Position numbers and translations under genes: made by a program | From: Planctomycetaceae bacterium | GTDB lineage: Bacteria; Planctomycetota; Planctomycetia; Planctomycetales; Planctomycetaceae | DNA: 64,000 bases | NCBI GenBank assembly: GCA_028284145.1 | Contig: JANQSH010000053.1 | Coordinates: forward strand, 22,875 to 86,874 | Direction: 5' to 3' | The notes under the pieces: model-generated | Databases searched by the model: none | Told to the model about the DNA's origin: nothing | The model's input: only the letters and a program-made list of their open reading frames with translations | Part shown: piece after piece, positions 35,985 through 45,162 of the stretch | Layout of the letters: every line of letters begins with the position of its first letter | Numbering within the stretch: position 1 is the first letter of the stretch

Positions 35985-37469
35985 TTACGGTTCGATATGG
36001 ACGATCATCAGATTTTTTCCCTGCCGCGACCAATCTGTCGTACCCAACAAGACCATGCGGCTTCCAGAACGAATCACGTTTTCCTTGCGACCCCACTCCA
36101 CCACAAATTCGAGCATGTTTTCGGGCGTGCCGAAAACCACATCGGTTTCAATCGGTGTTACGCCCCAACAGAGACACATCTGACGAGCCGTCACCGGCTC
36201 ATTCGTCAATGCAACTACCGGTACCTGCGATCGTTGTTTCGAGATGGCCAAAGCGGTGCGACCGGTATGCGTGGCGACGATCATCAAATCGGCCTGCAAA
36301 TGTTCGGCTGTGGTGCTGGCGCCATGGGTAATGGCCTCGGTCATCAACGTGGCCCGTCGGCCTTTACTCAACGGGTCGATTGTCTTTTTGGGAACAACGA
36401 GCCGCTCGGCTTCCTGCGCGATCCGACTCATCATCTCGACGGCTCGCACGGGATCGTGCCCGACCGCCGTTTCGCCGGAGAGCATCACGGCATCGCTGCC
36501 ATCCAGCACGGCATTGGCAATGTCGGTCGCTTCAGCACGTGTGGGCATTTCGTTATTGATCATCGATTCCAGCATTTGCGTCGCTGTGATAACGGGAATC
36601 CTCCGCTTGTTGCAGGCTCGAATGATCCGTTTCTGTAAGGCCGGTATGTGTGTGATGTCGACTTCAACACCCAGATCACCGCGTGCCACCATGACGGCAT
36701 CGGCTTCTACCAGAATCCTGTCAAGATCAGCGATCGCCTCGGCTTTCTCAATTTTTGCGATAATGCGGCAGGGTGAATCGACCGATTGTTCGGAGATCTC
36801 ACGTCGCAGAAGTCTCACATCATCCGCTGAACGAACGAAGCTGAGTCCCACGAAATCGAGATTGTGTTGCAAGGCCCAACGTAAATCGTCCCGGTCTTTT
36901 CTGGTCAGACTCGGCGTGCTGAGTTGCACCCCCGGAAGATTGATTCCCTGGCGACTCCGAATACGTCCGCCATGCTCAACGACACAAATCGCTTTTTCCT
37001 GGTCTTTCGATTTCACGTGCATCACCACGATGCCATCGGCAATGAGTACGCGATCTCCCACCTTCAAATCATCCAGCAGTCGTTCATAACTGCAGGAAAG
37101 CTGGACCGGCTCTCCATCGCCCTGATTGATAACCTGGTTTTCGGCGGCGTTGCGCACAAATGCGATTTCCTGATCGACGTTGCACTGCAAACCATTTTCC
37201 GGTAATTCGCCCAATCGAATTTTCGGACCGGAAAGATCTCCCAGGACAGCGATCGGCTGATTCAATTCTGTGGAGACGTCCCGAATCGTCGCGACAACTT
37301 CGGAAAGCCTGTCGTGGGTGCCATGGGCAAAGTTGAGTCGAAACACATCGACACCGGCATGAATCAGATCCTGAATGATATTGGGATGACAACTGGCTGG
37401 ACCGACCGTTGCGATGATTTTGGTTTTCGCCAGCGGTAGCTCGTCGTATCGTTGATGACGCAAGTCCAT
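35985..37469 (-). CDS. pyk: pyruvate kinase
   Basis: 494 residues. KTKIIATVGPAS opens the catalytic barrel, VFRLNFAHGTHD contributes nucleotide-binding residues, and IIAKIEKAEAIADLDRILVEADAVMVARGDLGVE contains the active-site lysine and Mg-binding glutamate; ATQMLESMINNEMPTRAEATD follows. The C-terminal allosteric domain is present to the end. It makes pyruvate and ATP from phosphoenolpyruvate in the cytoplasm. Confidence 0.96.
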   Translation of the reverse strand: MDLRHQRYDELPLAKTKIIATVGPASCHPNIIQDLIHAGVDVFRLNFAHGTHDRLSEVVATIRDVSTELNQPIAVLGDLSGPKIRLGELPENGLQCNVDQEIAFVRNAAENQVINQGDGEPVQLSCSYERLLDDLKVGDRVLIADGIVVMHVKSKDQEKAICVVEHGGRIRSRQGINLPGVQLSTPSLTRKDRDDLRWALQHNLDFVGLSFVRSADDVRLLRREISEQSVDSPCRIIAKIEKAEAIADLDRILVEADAVMVARGDLGVEVDITHIPALQKRIIRACNKRRIPVITATQMLESMINNEMPTRAEATDIANAVLDGSDAVMLSGETAVGHDPVRAVEMMSRIAQEAERLVVPKKTIDPLSKGRRATLMTEAITHGASTTAEHLQADLMIVATHTGRTALAISKQRSQVPVVALTNEPVTARQMCLCWGVTPIETDVVFGTPENMLEFVVEWGRKENVIRSGSRMVLLGTTDWSRQGKNLMIVHIEP

Positions 37470-37635
37470 CGGAAAACCTCAAGTCAGATATTCATCACCG
37501 GGCAAGAATGGAAACATAGCCACCGTAGCCATCTCTGGAGATTTCCAACAGCTGGTTTGGGACGTCCGGAGCAAACCTGCGGCCATCGAGCTGTTTCTTC
37601 GAGTGTGACAGGTCAATCAGGATGAATCAATCGCT

Positions 37636-37742
37636 TGGAGCAGTTTACCTTCTGGTGTGATGTCTCTGGCTCGTGGGGAGCCTTTTTGAAGGCCAATCTA
37701 CGTTCATTGCAGCACAGAAGAGCAAGAGCGTAATACGCTCTA
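37636..37742 (+). repeat. dispersed TA-bounded repeat, copy K
   Basis: 107 bp, from TGGAGCAGTTTACCTTCTGG to AGAGCGTAATACGCTCTA, with a duplicated AGAGCA before the terminal palindrome. It lies between pyk and the DsbD-like gene, both leftward. The remaining sequence of this 350-bp gap shows nothing else. Confidence 0.87.
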
Positions 37743-37821
37743 AATGCGGGAACAACGACACATTGATGAGCCTCGATCCCGATCTCACGCCACACAATCC
37801 CCGCACTTCGCCACCAATCCC

Positions 37822-38478
37822 TCAATTGGAATTCTGGCTGACGTCTGGTTTTGTCGAGAAGTATTTCTGATTGACCTTTCGAATCGCCTCAGTGGGGCTG
37901 GCCACCATGACTTTTCCCTTGATCGCCAGCGTTTTGGGCAAGTCGCAACTTTTTTCATCACACGCCTGAAAACGAACGATCAATTCCAATTCGTCTGTGT
38001 TTCCGGCTGCGATCTTCGGAGCGGTCAACACACCACGAAGAATCACCTGTTGTTCGTAGGCGAGAATCGGTTGATTGAAAATTGGCAACTGGTAGCGTTG
38101 TCCCTTGGGATATTTCACGCTGGAGAGTTTCACTCCCTGTTTTGATTTCACCATCAATGTTGTGGGGATGAGAAAATCGGGATCGGCAGGATTTGCGTTG
38201 ATGTGCCAACCCTCTTTAATATCGATTACAATCGCCACGTCACATTGTCCACCTGCGGGGATTTTGTCGAGTGACATGAAGGCCTTCATTGTGATCTTCT
38301 CTGGCTTCTTCACCGGTTTTTTTGTCGTGTCGGGGGATTGGGCCTGGGCGCCGTTCTCAGAACCGAGAGGACCGATGGCAATTGCCAGTGTCATCGCAAA
38401 GGCAATGCCAGTGGACAGGGAAGAATGCCGACGATCACGATCGTTGGAAAATTTTGTCGCAATGGAATCATTGACCAC
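37822..38478 (-). CDS. secreted DsbD N-terminal-domain protein
   Basis: 218 residues from a GTG start. A hydrophobic segment (GIAFAMTLAIAIGPLG) ending near AQAQS suggests export. The rest resembles the immunoglobulin-like N-terminal domain of DsbD, with GWHINANPADPDFLIPTTL and FQACDEKSCDLP, where C173 and C178 would form the redox pair. DsbD passes electrons to periplasmic thioredoxin-like proteins, but here the membrane and thioredoxin parts are missing, so this stands alone as a soluble redox partner or a sensor. C79 is an extra cysteine. Confidence 0.78.
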   Translation of the reverse strand: MVNDSIATKFSNDRDRRHSSLSTGIAFAMTLAIAIGPLGSENGAQAQSPDTTKKPVKKPEKITMKAFMSLDKIPAGGQCDVAIVIDIKEGWHINANPADPDFLIPTTLMVKSKQGVKLSSVKYPKGQRYQLPIFNQPILAYEQQVILRGVLTAPKIAAGNTDELELIVRFQACDEKSCDLPKTLAIKGKVMVASPTEAIRKVNQKYFSTKPDVSQNSN

Positions 38479-38673
38479 GAATTCGCTTCCTTATTTGTAA
38501 ACGAATGGAAAACCGAGGCATGAGAATGCCTGCCCGATGACTCATTTGGGGACTGGTTTATTGTAACAACCCGTGTCAAGTGGGGGAGCAAGGCCTGCCA
38601 AAGGCTCCAAAACCAGCCGAAGAGTGGATGGACAAATCCCGAAAAATCGACACAGTTTACCCCAACCACTGGT

Positions 38674-39615
38674 TTACCCCGGCACGTGAACCCGATGCAG
38701 GATCTGTTCGATGATCCGCTTTGCCTGTTGCCGTTGCCCTTCCCGCAAGATACCACGACAAAAAACGCGATGCGCCAACACCGGAATCGCCAATGCTTTG
38801 ACGTCGTCGGGAATGACGTAGTCGCGCTGTTGCAGACAGGCAAATCCCTGGCATGCCTGATAAAGGGTAATCGCCCCACGTGTGCTGACGCCCAACTCCA
38901 ATTCCTCATGCGTGCGCGTCGCTTCAACCAGGTCGAGCAGGTAGTCGTTGATTGAATCGTCGACGCGGACGTGCCTTACCTGTTGTTGCATCTCTTTCAA
39001 CTGTTCTTTGGCCAGCACCGACTGCAGGTTATCCACCGGCTCACCAAATGTATGATTCGCCAGAATTTTTTTCTCGATGTCCCTTTCCGGATAGCCGATC
39101 TCCAGGCAGATCATGAACCGGTCGAGCTGGTTTTCCGGCAGCGCATAGGTTCCCTCGTATTCAAACGGGTTCTGAGTTGCAACAAGGAAAAAAGGGTGTG
39201 ACAACTCATAAGTTCGCCCTTCAATCGAAACCTGCCCTTCGCTCATCGCTTCCAACAGAGCGCTTTGCGTTCTGGGCGTTGTCCGGTTGATTTCATCTGC
39301 CAGCAGGACGTTGGTGAAGATCGGCCCCTGCCGAAACTCAAACTCCCCCAGATTGGGGAGATACATACTCGAACCGAGAATATCGCTGGGCAACATGTCG
39401 GGCGTGCACTGCAGACGCGTGAATTCGCAATCGAGGCTTTTTGCAATCGCTTTGGCCAACGATGTTTTGCCAACACCGGGCGCATCTTCCACCAGCAGGT
39501 GGCCGCCCGAGAGCAGTGCAACCAGCGCCATTTGAACGACGTCTTCTTTGCCGTGCAGCACACCAGCAATGTTCGATTCCAAATTCACAGCCAGATGGTT
39601 TGTCTCTGTTGTCAC
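38674..39615 (-). CDS. MoxR-family AAA+ ATPase
   Basis: From GTG 39615 (GGGGAAG lies just upstream) the protein has 313 residues; ATG 39657 would add 14. Walker A is EDAPGVGKTSLAK, Walker B is VLLADEINRTTPRTQSALLEAM, and QNPFEYEGTYALPENQLDRF is a typical MoxR sensor region. MoxR proteins usually act as chaperones for VWA-domain partners and sit next to DUF58 and VWA genes; none is adjacent here. The gene ends close to a DsbD-like gene with no evident link. Confidence 0.92.
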   Translation of the reverse strand: MTTETNHLAVNLESNIAGVLHGKEDVVQMALVALLSGGHLLVEDAPGVGKTSLAKAIAKSLDCEFTRLQCTPDMLPSDILGSSMYLPNLGEFEFRQGPIFTNVLLADEINRTTPRTQSALLEAMSEGQVSIEGRTYELSHPFFLVATQNPFEYEGTYALPENQLDRFMICLEIGYPERDIEKKILANHTFGEPVDNLQSVLAKEQLKEMQQQVRHVRVDDSINDYLLDLVEATRTHEELELGVSTRGAITLYQACQGFACLQQRDYVIPDDVKALAIPVLAHRVFCRGILREGQRQQAKRIIEQILHRVHVPG

Positions 39616-39950
39616 TCTCTTCCCCAGGTATTGGAACTTCAGAATGGCTTTGGTCATCCTGCTGGTAGTCCGGATACCGCAACAGGATTTACCATGAATT
39701 GCACTCAGTCTAGCAAAGTGACATTCCATCGGATACCGAATCGAATGCCGGTTGATACCGTTCGTGGGCCGGGCATTCGGCAGTATCTGCCGGTGGACAA
39801 AAAATCGGGGCTTGCTGGCACGTCGTTGTACAAAAATCACGTTGGATGATCTGAAGAAAACTGCTACAACGCCTTGCTCACCTCTTCTTCAATTCCTCAC
39901 ACCGACCGATTCACTTCGATCGACATTCGTCCCACGGAGCGCATAACAGC

Positions 39951-41093
39951 GTGACGACCATACACTCTCCTCCCCTCAAGGCCAACGCCCCCAAAATTTC
40001 CACCTCGTCGAGAGATCGAACCGGAAGCATGTCACTATCGCTGCGCCTTTTTCTTGGCTCGCTTATTGCAACGAGTCTTCTAGTCGATGCAACAGATGCT
40101 CGTTCGAATTGGACACCGGGTTTTCATTCTGTCGAGGTTCAGACTGTCGAATCGGTCAGCCCCTTTGGAATGCAACCCACTATTGAATCGAAGGAGCCGT
40201 ATTCCGACTTACTGCTGTTGGAAACGCCGATTGTCTTGACGGGCGCCAACAATTCGCACGCCAGGGCCGATGACATTGGCCACGCATTACTTGGACCGGA
40301 GCAACTTTTCCCTGAACAAACTGATGACCTGATTGTCGAATCGGACGTGAAAGTCAAACAAACTCGTTATGGGAGTGTCGAACCATCGGAAGAGTACGAT
40401 CGAACTTCCTTCAAAGACAACTTCTTTCAACTGGCTGAGCATGGTTGGGATGATACGCGCGGATTGTTCACGCTGAACAATCTGGGCATAGTCGGCATCG
40501 CAACGGCGGCAGCCCTGGTCTCGAGACACAATTGGGATAACGATGTCCGCGAATATACTGCTGAGCACCCCTACCGATGGGGCAAAGGCTCAGAAATCAT
40601 TGGCTACTTTGGAGACTTTGTCTATCAGGTGCCGGTGATTGTTGCATTCCATCTTTTTGCGATGCACCATGAAAACCCTTACTATCATGATTTCAGTATG
40701 TCGATGCTCAGCGCTTACGCACTGACGGGCATCACAACGCTAATCGTGAAGGCCGCGGCGAACACATCTCGTCCTTCGAACGAATGGAATGGGGGCCAAT
40801 TTGGTTTCCCCTCTTATCACGCAGCCAGCACCATCGCGATTGCATCCGTCGTCGACGAATACTTCGGAATTCAGAAAGCCCTTCCATTATACGTCCTGAG
40901 TGGGTTGGTGGCCTGGTCGCGGATCGACGGGCGAGATCATGATCTCTCTGACGTGATGTTCGGAATGGCGCTGGGATATGTCATCGGCAAATCAGTCGCA
41001 CGAAACCATCGACATAACGACTCCAATGTTCGCATTCTGCCATTCGTGCAAGCAGGTGGCGGAGCTGGTTTGATGGTCGATATTGCCTATTAG
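39951..41093 (+). CDS. PAP2-family phosphatase
   Basis: 380 residues from GTG 39951, which has GGAG upstream; ATG 40029 is an alternative that would put the signal-like segment (LRLFLGSLIATSLLVDATDA) at the very N-terminus. The three PAP2 motifs are visible: KAAANTSRP, FPSYHAAS (Tyr instead of the usual Gly before His) and SRIDGRDHDLSDV. Such enzymes dephosphorylate lipid phosphates or undecaprenyl pyrophosphate at the membrane. The stop codon TAG is formed by the first bases of repeat copy L. Confidence 0.85.
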   Translation: MTTIHSPPLKANAPKISTSSRDRTGSMSLSLRLFLGSLIATSLLVDATDARSNWTPGFHSVEVQTVESVSPFGMQPTIESKEPYSDLLLLETPIVLTGANNSHARADDIGHALLGPEQLFPEQTDDLIVESDVKVKQTRYGSVEPSEEYDRTSFKDNFFQLAEHGWDDTRGLFTLNNLGIVGIATAAALVSRHNWDNDVREYTAEHPYRWGKGSEIIGYFGDFVYQVPVIVAFHLFAMHHENPYYHDFSMSMLSAYALTGITTLIVKAAANTSRPSNEWNGGQFGFPSYHAASTIAIASVVDEYFGIQKALPLYVLSGLVAWSRIDGRDHDLSDVMFGMALGYVIGKSVARNHRHNDSNVRILPFVQAGGGAGLMVDIAY

Positions 41094-41192
41094 AGCGGTT
41101 TACCTTTTCGTGTAACGTTTCTGGCTCTTGTGAGTCGATGCCTGCAGGTCAAACGACGATTTTCGCGGCACGGCAAAACGTAATCCGCTTTG
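41091..41192 (+). repeat. dispersed TA-bounded repeat, copy L
   Basis: About 102 bp starting TAGAGCGGTTTACCTTTTCG. The first three bases are the PAP2 stop codon. The terminal hairpin has changed to CAAAACGTAATCCGCTTTG, keeping most pairing through compensatory change. This copy has the same orientation as its flanking genes (PAP2 and Nudix), unlike most others. Confidence 0.82.
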
Positions 41193-41255
41193 CCTCCATG
41201 AAGCACGGAATCTGAATCGTATCAAGTCGAATGAATTGACGAGGAGTGGCCAGGG

Positions 41256-41726
41256 ATGGCGAAGGCTTCACACCAGAATTCTGCTGCACGCAGAACAAAG
41301 TCGACAAAGAAAAAGATCCTGATTGAACAGGCTGGTACGGTTCCATTTCGACGCGAGAATTCGAAAATTGAATTCTGCCTGATCACCTCGTCTCGCAAAG
41401 GACGTTGGGGATTTCCCAAGGGGGGCATCGATCCGGGCGAATCACCAGAGGGAGCCGCCCTCAAAGAAGCCTGCGAGGAAGCCGGCATCGAAGGAATCAT
41501 TCTGGGCGAGTCATTTGGTCGCTACGAATTCCGCAAATGGAATATATCATACTGTGTTGATCTGTTTCTGATGCAGGTCCACAACTCGCTTGATGATTGG
41601 GATGAAGCCCATTTTCGGGAACGCCTCTGGCTGAGGCCGAGTGAGGTTCGCAAACTTCTTTGCCGTAAAGAACTCGCCGAAATGTTTGAAATTGCGCTGG
41701 ACGAATTGGAACGTCTGGAGTTCTGA
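41256..41726 (+). CDS. Nudix hydrolase
   Basis: 156 residues. The Nudix box runs from G56: GGIDPGES then AALKEACEEAGI, with Lys70 in place of the usual Arg and the metal-binding glutamates E74/E75 in place. The N-terminus is basic (RRTKSTKKKI). This spacing and the WGFPKGG lead-in are like diphosphoinositol polyphosphate or Ap4A hydrolase members, but substrate specificity cannot be read from sequence. It lies alone between repeat copy L and a possible terminator. Confidence 0.9.
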   Translation: MAKASHQNSAARRTKSTKKKILIEQAGTVPFRRENSKIEFCLITSSRKGRWGFPKGGIDPGESPEGAALKEACEEAGIEGIILGESFGRYEFRKWNISYCVDLFLMQVHNSLDDWDEAHFRERLWLRPSEVRKLLCRKELAEMFEIALDELERLEF

Positions 41727-41784
41727 GAGCGGTTTCACATTGCGCGGAGCAGATACCAAAATCCGGACGACAGATTCTGGCTAC

Positions 41785-41805
41785 TGTCTTGTCAAGGTTT
41801 TGTTT
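41785..41805 (+). terminator. palindromic terminator, GCCTTG family, downstream of Nudix gene
   Basis: TGTCTTGTCAAGG is followed by TTTTGTTTTT. It matches the 21-base palindrome at 25002-25022 (read on the other strand) with two changes. It lies 60 bp after the Nudix stop on the same strand, the proper orientation for a terminator. Confidence 0.5.
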
Positions 41806-41887
41806 TTGGGGTACGGATTGACATCACCCGCTCCGTTGTTGCTCCTTGTCACTTCACCAGACCCTGATTTCCAGTCGGAACGTTGTA

Positions 41888-42898
41888 CTACTCGGCCATG
41901 CGCAGCAGCACTTTACCGCCACGGTCCTGGGCCTCCGCGTGCTGTACCGCCTTCTTCACCTGATTGAGTGGAAAAGTCTTTCCAACTTCGGACGAAAGAA
42001 CCTCACTCTGCAACAGCTTGTTGACCTGCTTCACGACGCCCAACTTTTTCAGCAAGGACTGCTGCTGCATCCACCGCGCCAGCCAGAAGCCTTCGACACT
42101 CGCACCGGGGGTCATTAATTCCCGCGACGAAAAACCAAGCGGCTCGGCCGACAGCGTACCATAAACCAGCAACCGACCATCTTCACCCAGACAGTTCACA
42201 ACTGCCGAGCCAGTCTGACCACCGACACAATCGATTGCGTAACGCACACCAGCGTTGGATGTCTTTTCGAGTACGGTATTTCTGAGGTCACTGCGTGTAT
42301 CCTTTTCGGGATCGAACGTCAGCACAGCGTCAGCCCCGAGTTTGAACAGATCTTCACTCTGTTCCTGACGCCGCACAACGCACATCGTTTTGAAGCCGTA
42401 AAGTCTACCCAACCGGATGACCATTCTTCCCAACTGCGAAGCCGCGGCGGTTTGCAGCAGCCAGTTCCCTTTTGGAACGTTGAGGACCTCGCGTGTCATG
42501 GCATATGCAGTCGTCGGGTTGACGAAGAACATGGCCCCCTGTTCCCAGGGAACGGCATCGGCAAGAGGAACCGCCTGCTTTGCGGGGATGATGGTGTAGT
42601 CGGACCAATTGCCGGTCTGACCATTGAGGACCGCGACCCGTTTGCCGGCCATGAATTTTGCGAGTAGTCCACCGCCGACGGCGTCGACAAAACCGATGCC
42701 TTCAAAACCGGGAGTGGCGGGAAGTTCCGGTCGTTTGCTGTAGATGCCGCGCACCGTCATCAAGTCAGAGGGATTGATTGGACTGGCGAGCATCCGGACG
42801 CGTACCTCACCACGACCCGGCTCCGGGATGGGTTTGTCGTCGACGATGCGCAACACATCGACCGGCTCACCAAACTCTTCAAATACAACAGCCCGCAT
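41888..42898 (-). CDS. MDR-family NAD(P)H-dependent oxidoreductase, enoyl-reductase-like
   Basis: 336 residues. The N-terminal GroES-like part contains MLASPINPSDLMTVRGIY and PATPGFEGIGFV, a hallmark of the 2-enoyl thioester reductase (MECR/ETR1) branch of medium-chain dehydrogenases. The cofactor domain contains LLQTAAASQLGRMVIRLGRL. The usual structural-zinc cysteines are absent. It may reduce enoyl-CoA or enoyl-ACP or a quinone with NADPH. No fatty-acid synthesis genes are adjacent. Confidence 0.85.
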   Translation of the reverse strand: MRAVVFEEFGEPVDVLRIVDDKPIPEPGRGEVRVRMLASPINPSDLMTVRGIYSKRPELPATPGFEGIGFVDAVGGGLLAKFMAGKRVAVLNGQTGNWSDYTIIPAKQAVPLADAVPWEQGAMFFVNPTTAYAMTREVLNVPKGNWLLQTAAASQLGRMVIRLGRLYGFKTMCVVRRQEQSEDLFKLGADAVLTFDPEKDTRSDLRNTVLEKTSNAGVRYAIDCVGGQTGSAVVNCLGEDGRLLVYGTLSAEPLGFSSRELMTPGASVEGFWLARWMQQQSLLKKLGVVKQVNKLLQSEVLSSEVGKTFPLNQVKKAVQHAEAQDRGGKVLLRMAE

Positions 42899-43029
42899 TG
42901 GATTGCATCTTCCCTTTTCCAGCCCCCCAAAAACCTGCGATTCCGAGAATACGGACTGCGGAAGAAAGAGTCAATCAGACGGATATCATTCCGCCGCCCA
43001 ATCAAAGACACCAAAAGACATGAATCGAG

Positions 43030-43256
43030 CAGGAGGTGGGGTTTCCCATCCATTGCCGGGTTTCCTGATACAGTTGGTCCTGTATCCGATTTCTGTACGT
43101 CGAGTCCGGGTTGTGGTCCCGGCTCCCTTCAGATTCCGCGTTGCCCCGGACACCCTGTTCCTTCACCGCGAGGTTCGGTGCCACCCCTCCGGGGCCAATC
43201 GCGACCCCCAGAGGACTTCCAACTCCTGCAAACAAAACATGCCCGGCAAATAAAAG
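43030..43256 (-). mobile_element. group II intron remnant (5' domain fragment)
   Basis: On the minus strand this stretch contains GAAGGAACAGGGTGTCCG, then CGGAATCTGAAGGGAGCC, then GACGTACAGAAATCGGATAC, in the order and spacing I recall for domain I of bacterial group II introns with LtrA-type reverse transcriptases. It is highly structured: GCCCCGGA (43143-43150) pairs with TCCGGGGC (43188-43195) around a smaller CACCG/CGGTG hairpin, GAGTCCGGG pairs with CCCGGCTC (43102-43125), and GATACAG pairs with CTGTATC (43070-43089). No reverse transcriptase frame and no domain V follow, so it is a 5' fragment. Identification is from memory of the family. Confidence 0.55.
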
Positions 43257-43265
43257 CATGGCAAA

Positions 43266-43300
43266 CAAAAACGGGTCCTCCCCTGCCGGAAAGAACCCGT
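43266..43300 (-). terminator. intrinsic terminator after the secreted protein gene
   Basis: On the minus strand ACGGGTTC pairs with GGACCCGT (8 bp, one G-U) and is followed by TTTTG. It lies 50 bp past the stop codon of the gene at 43351-45078. Confidence 0.72.
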
Positions 43301-43350
43301 CGGTCATTTTACTCATCTACCGACTCGATCAACTGAGCCGGTTCATAATT

Positions 43351-45078
43351 TCAGAGTTGCTGGTTCTGTGCCATCTGCTGGAAGAGCATGACGACCTTGA
43401 AGATCCCCTTCATCTGAGCCATCGGAACACTCGTCCTGGCGTGCAGGCCGGTTTCAGACGTGGAGACCGAAATGCCGATGTAAGATGGCTCTTTGGAGAT
43501 GCCATTCAGTTGCGCCGGCGTCACGGGAATCGGAATCGTGCCACTTTCGGCGACGATTCGCATTGCATCGACGACAACACCGGGAACATCGATGAGGAAC
43601 ACGGCATTGGCTTTGGTCAGCAGTTCTCCGCGCGTCTTTGCCAGCGATTCATTTTTCTGTTTACCCGAAAACGCCTTCAATGCTTCCTGCATGATTTCGC
43701 TTTTAGTGCCGATGGTCGAGACGAAGGCGTTTGGCAGATATGCCATTCGCTGCACCATTCCATTGGGACCATAGATGACTGAATTGATCTGCTTCTGCAT
43801 TCCCAGCGGGTCAAGATTCGGATCGGTGATTTCCTGTTTCATGGTGATCACATCGATCGACTTGCCTTCGATTTTCTCGGCATCTTGAGTGACCTTGATC
43901 TCTTGCTTCACCCCCTCCACTTGAAACGCGTCACCAGAAACCTTGCTGTAGTCAATCATTACCTTGCGGAGTTTGTCCGTCTGATCGACTTCTGTTACGG
44001 TTGCGACTCGCAAGACGCCATCTTTCAAATCACCCAGCCAGATCGCCCCGGCATAAGTGCCGAATTTGATGTCTTTCATCTGCTTGCTGACGTCGGCCAA
44101 CTGTTTTTTTGTTTCGTCGTTATCCTGGAACATCTGGCTTGCCAGATACATCGCCCAATCAACCATCGCGTTGAAGTCGCCATGCATGCCCATGTACATC
44201 GACTTGTTTTTGGGAAGACTGTTCAAGATGGCCATCTCTGCCGGCGGGTGATTCTGCAGAATTTTGGCGGTGGGAGAATTTCTGGTGACGGCCGCATACT
44301 CTTCAATGCTTGCCCCGTCTTTGGAAAATGTCATTCCTGCGGCAATCGCTTCGGTATCATCGATAGCCTGGAAGAATGCATTGACGAATGTTTTGGAGAT
44401 ATCTCCGATGGCAGCCGGGTTAACGCCCGGTGTTTCCGGAGAGAGATTCTGCATCTGCTCGATCTCTTCCATCGCTTCTGCCCGCGCCTGTTCGAGATCT
44501 TCGCCATAGTCTTTAGTCAGTTGTGCAATGTTCAGAAAGATCGCCGTGTCGGAGCCGTTCACAATGCGACTGGAAGTCTTGTCCATCAAACCGGAGATGG
44601 ATTTCCCTTTGCCCTGAAGACGGCGTTCAATCAGCTTCGAGGTTTGCTTGTGATCCGTATAGATAGCCCATTTCTCATCGTATGTCTGGAAGTGAAATGC
44701 CGGGCCGAGTGTTTCTTTCATCGCGGTGATGTTGTTCGCCGGGATCATGTAGACTATCGCGGGGTCAGCCTGGCCCTGAGGGAACACGCCAACCCACCAG
44801 TCTTTTTCCTGATCCACACCGGTCATTGTGGGGTTGGAGATACCGAGTCCAATGGCCTGAGACATCGGACGCGCTTGAGCGGCCACCTGTGGGTCAATTT
44901 CATTCAACGCATTGAGGACTTTTTCGACTGTCGTCTTCGGAGTCGCGAATCGAATCACCGCACCGGCGGTATCGGGAATCGCCTCCAATGGGTTGTCGGC
45001 GGCCTGTAAAGGTTGAGCTGAGACAAAAAGACCTAACGTCAAAACCGAAAGCAAAGTGCGTTTCATCATGGTGTTCAA
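43351..45078 (-). CDS. large secreted protein of unknown function
   Basis: 575 residues with a signal peptide (MMKRTLLSVLTLGLFVSAQPLQA). The mature part begins with IPDTAGAVIRFATPKTTVEKV and has several alternating segments of the kind seen in DUF3352-like extracytoplasmic proteins (DWWVGVFPQGQADPAIVYMI, KWAIYTDHKQTSKLIERRL). Two Met/Gln-rich helices occur, one with MEEIEQMQNLSPE and one at the C-terminus (VVMLFQQMAQNQQL). No catalytic motif was recognised. It is flanked by its own terminator and by repeat copy M upstream of the start. Confidence 0.75.
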   Translation of the reverse strand: MNTMMKRTLLSVLTLGLFVSAQPLQAADNPLEAIPDTAGAVIRFATPKTTVEKVLNALNEIDPQVAAQARPMSQAIGLGISNPTMTGVDQEKDWWVGVFPQGQADPAIVYMIPANNITAMKETLGPAFHFQTYDEKWAIYTDHKQTSKLIERRLQGKGKSISGLMDKTSSRIVNGSDTAIFLNIAQLTKDYGEDLEQARAEAMEEIEQMQNLSPETPGVNPAAIGDISKTFVNAFFQAIDDTEAIAAGMTFSKDGASIEEYAAVTRNSPTAKILQNHPPAEMAILNSLPKNKSMYMGMHGDFNAMVDWAMYLASQMFQDNDETKKQLADVSKQMKDIKFGTYAGAIWLGDLKDGVLRVATVTEVDQTDKLRKVMIDYSKVSGDAFQVEGVKQEIKVTQDAEKIEGKSIDVITMKQEITDPNLDPLGMQKQINSVIYGPNGMVQRMAYLPNAFVSTIGTKSEIMQEALKAFSGKQKNESLAKTRGELLTKANAVFLIDVPGVVVDAMRIVAESGTIPIPVTPAQLNGISKEPSYIGISVSTSETGLHARTSVPMAQMKGIFKVVMLFQQMAQNQQL

Positions 45079-45162
45079 TCTGTTCCTCCAAAAAGTGCAT
45101 CTGTCCCGAAGTGCGGAATTCTATGCGCGGGACCAACGCACAGCCGACTGATCAAAATGTCC

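Noticed and set aside
41726..41760. Possible further repeat copy starting GAGAGCGGTTTCACATTGCG
   Set aside because: Only about 13 bases resemble the left end; no hairpins or right end follow.
43060..43200. tRNA or 6S RNA in the structured region
   Set aside because: The hairpin arrangement does not form a cloverleaf or a long rod, and the sequence phrases fit a group II intron better.
43002..43316. Leftward 104-codon frame over the intron remnant
   Set aside because: Its peptide is the translation of conserved structured intron RNA and crosses a terminator, so it is unlikely to be a gene.
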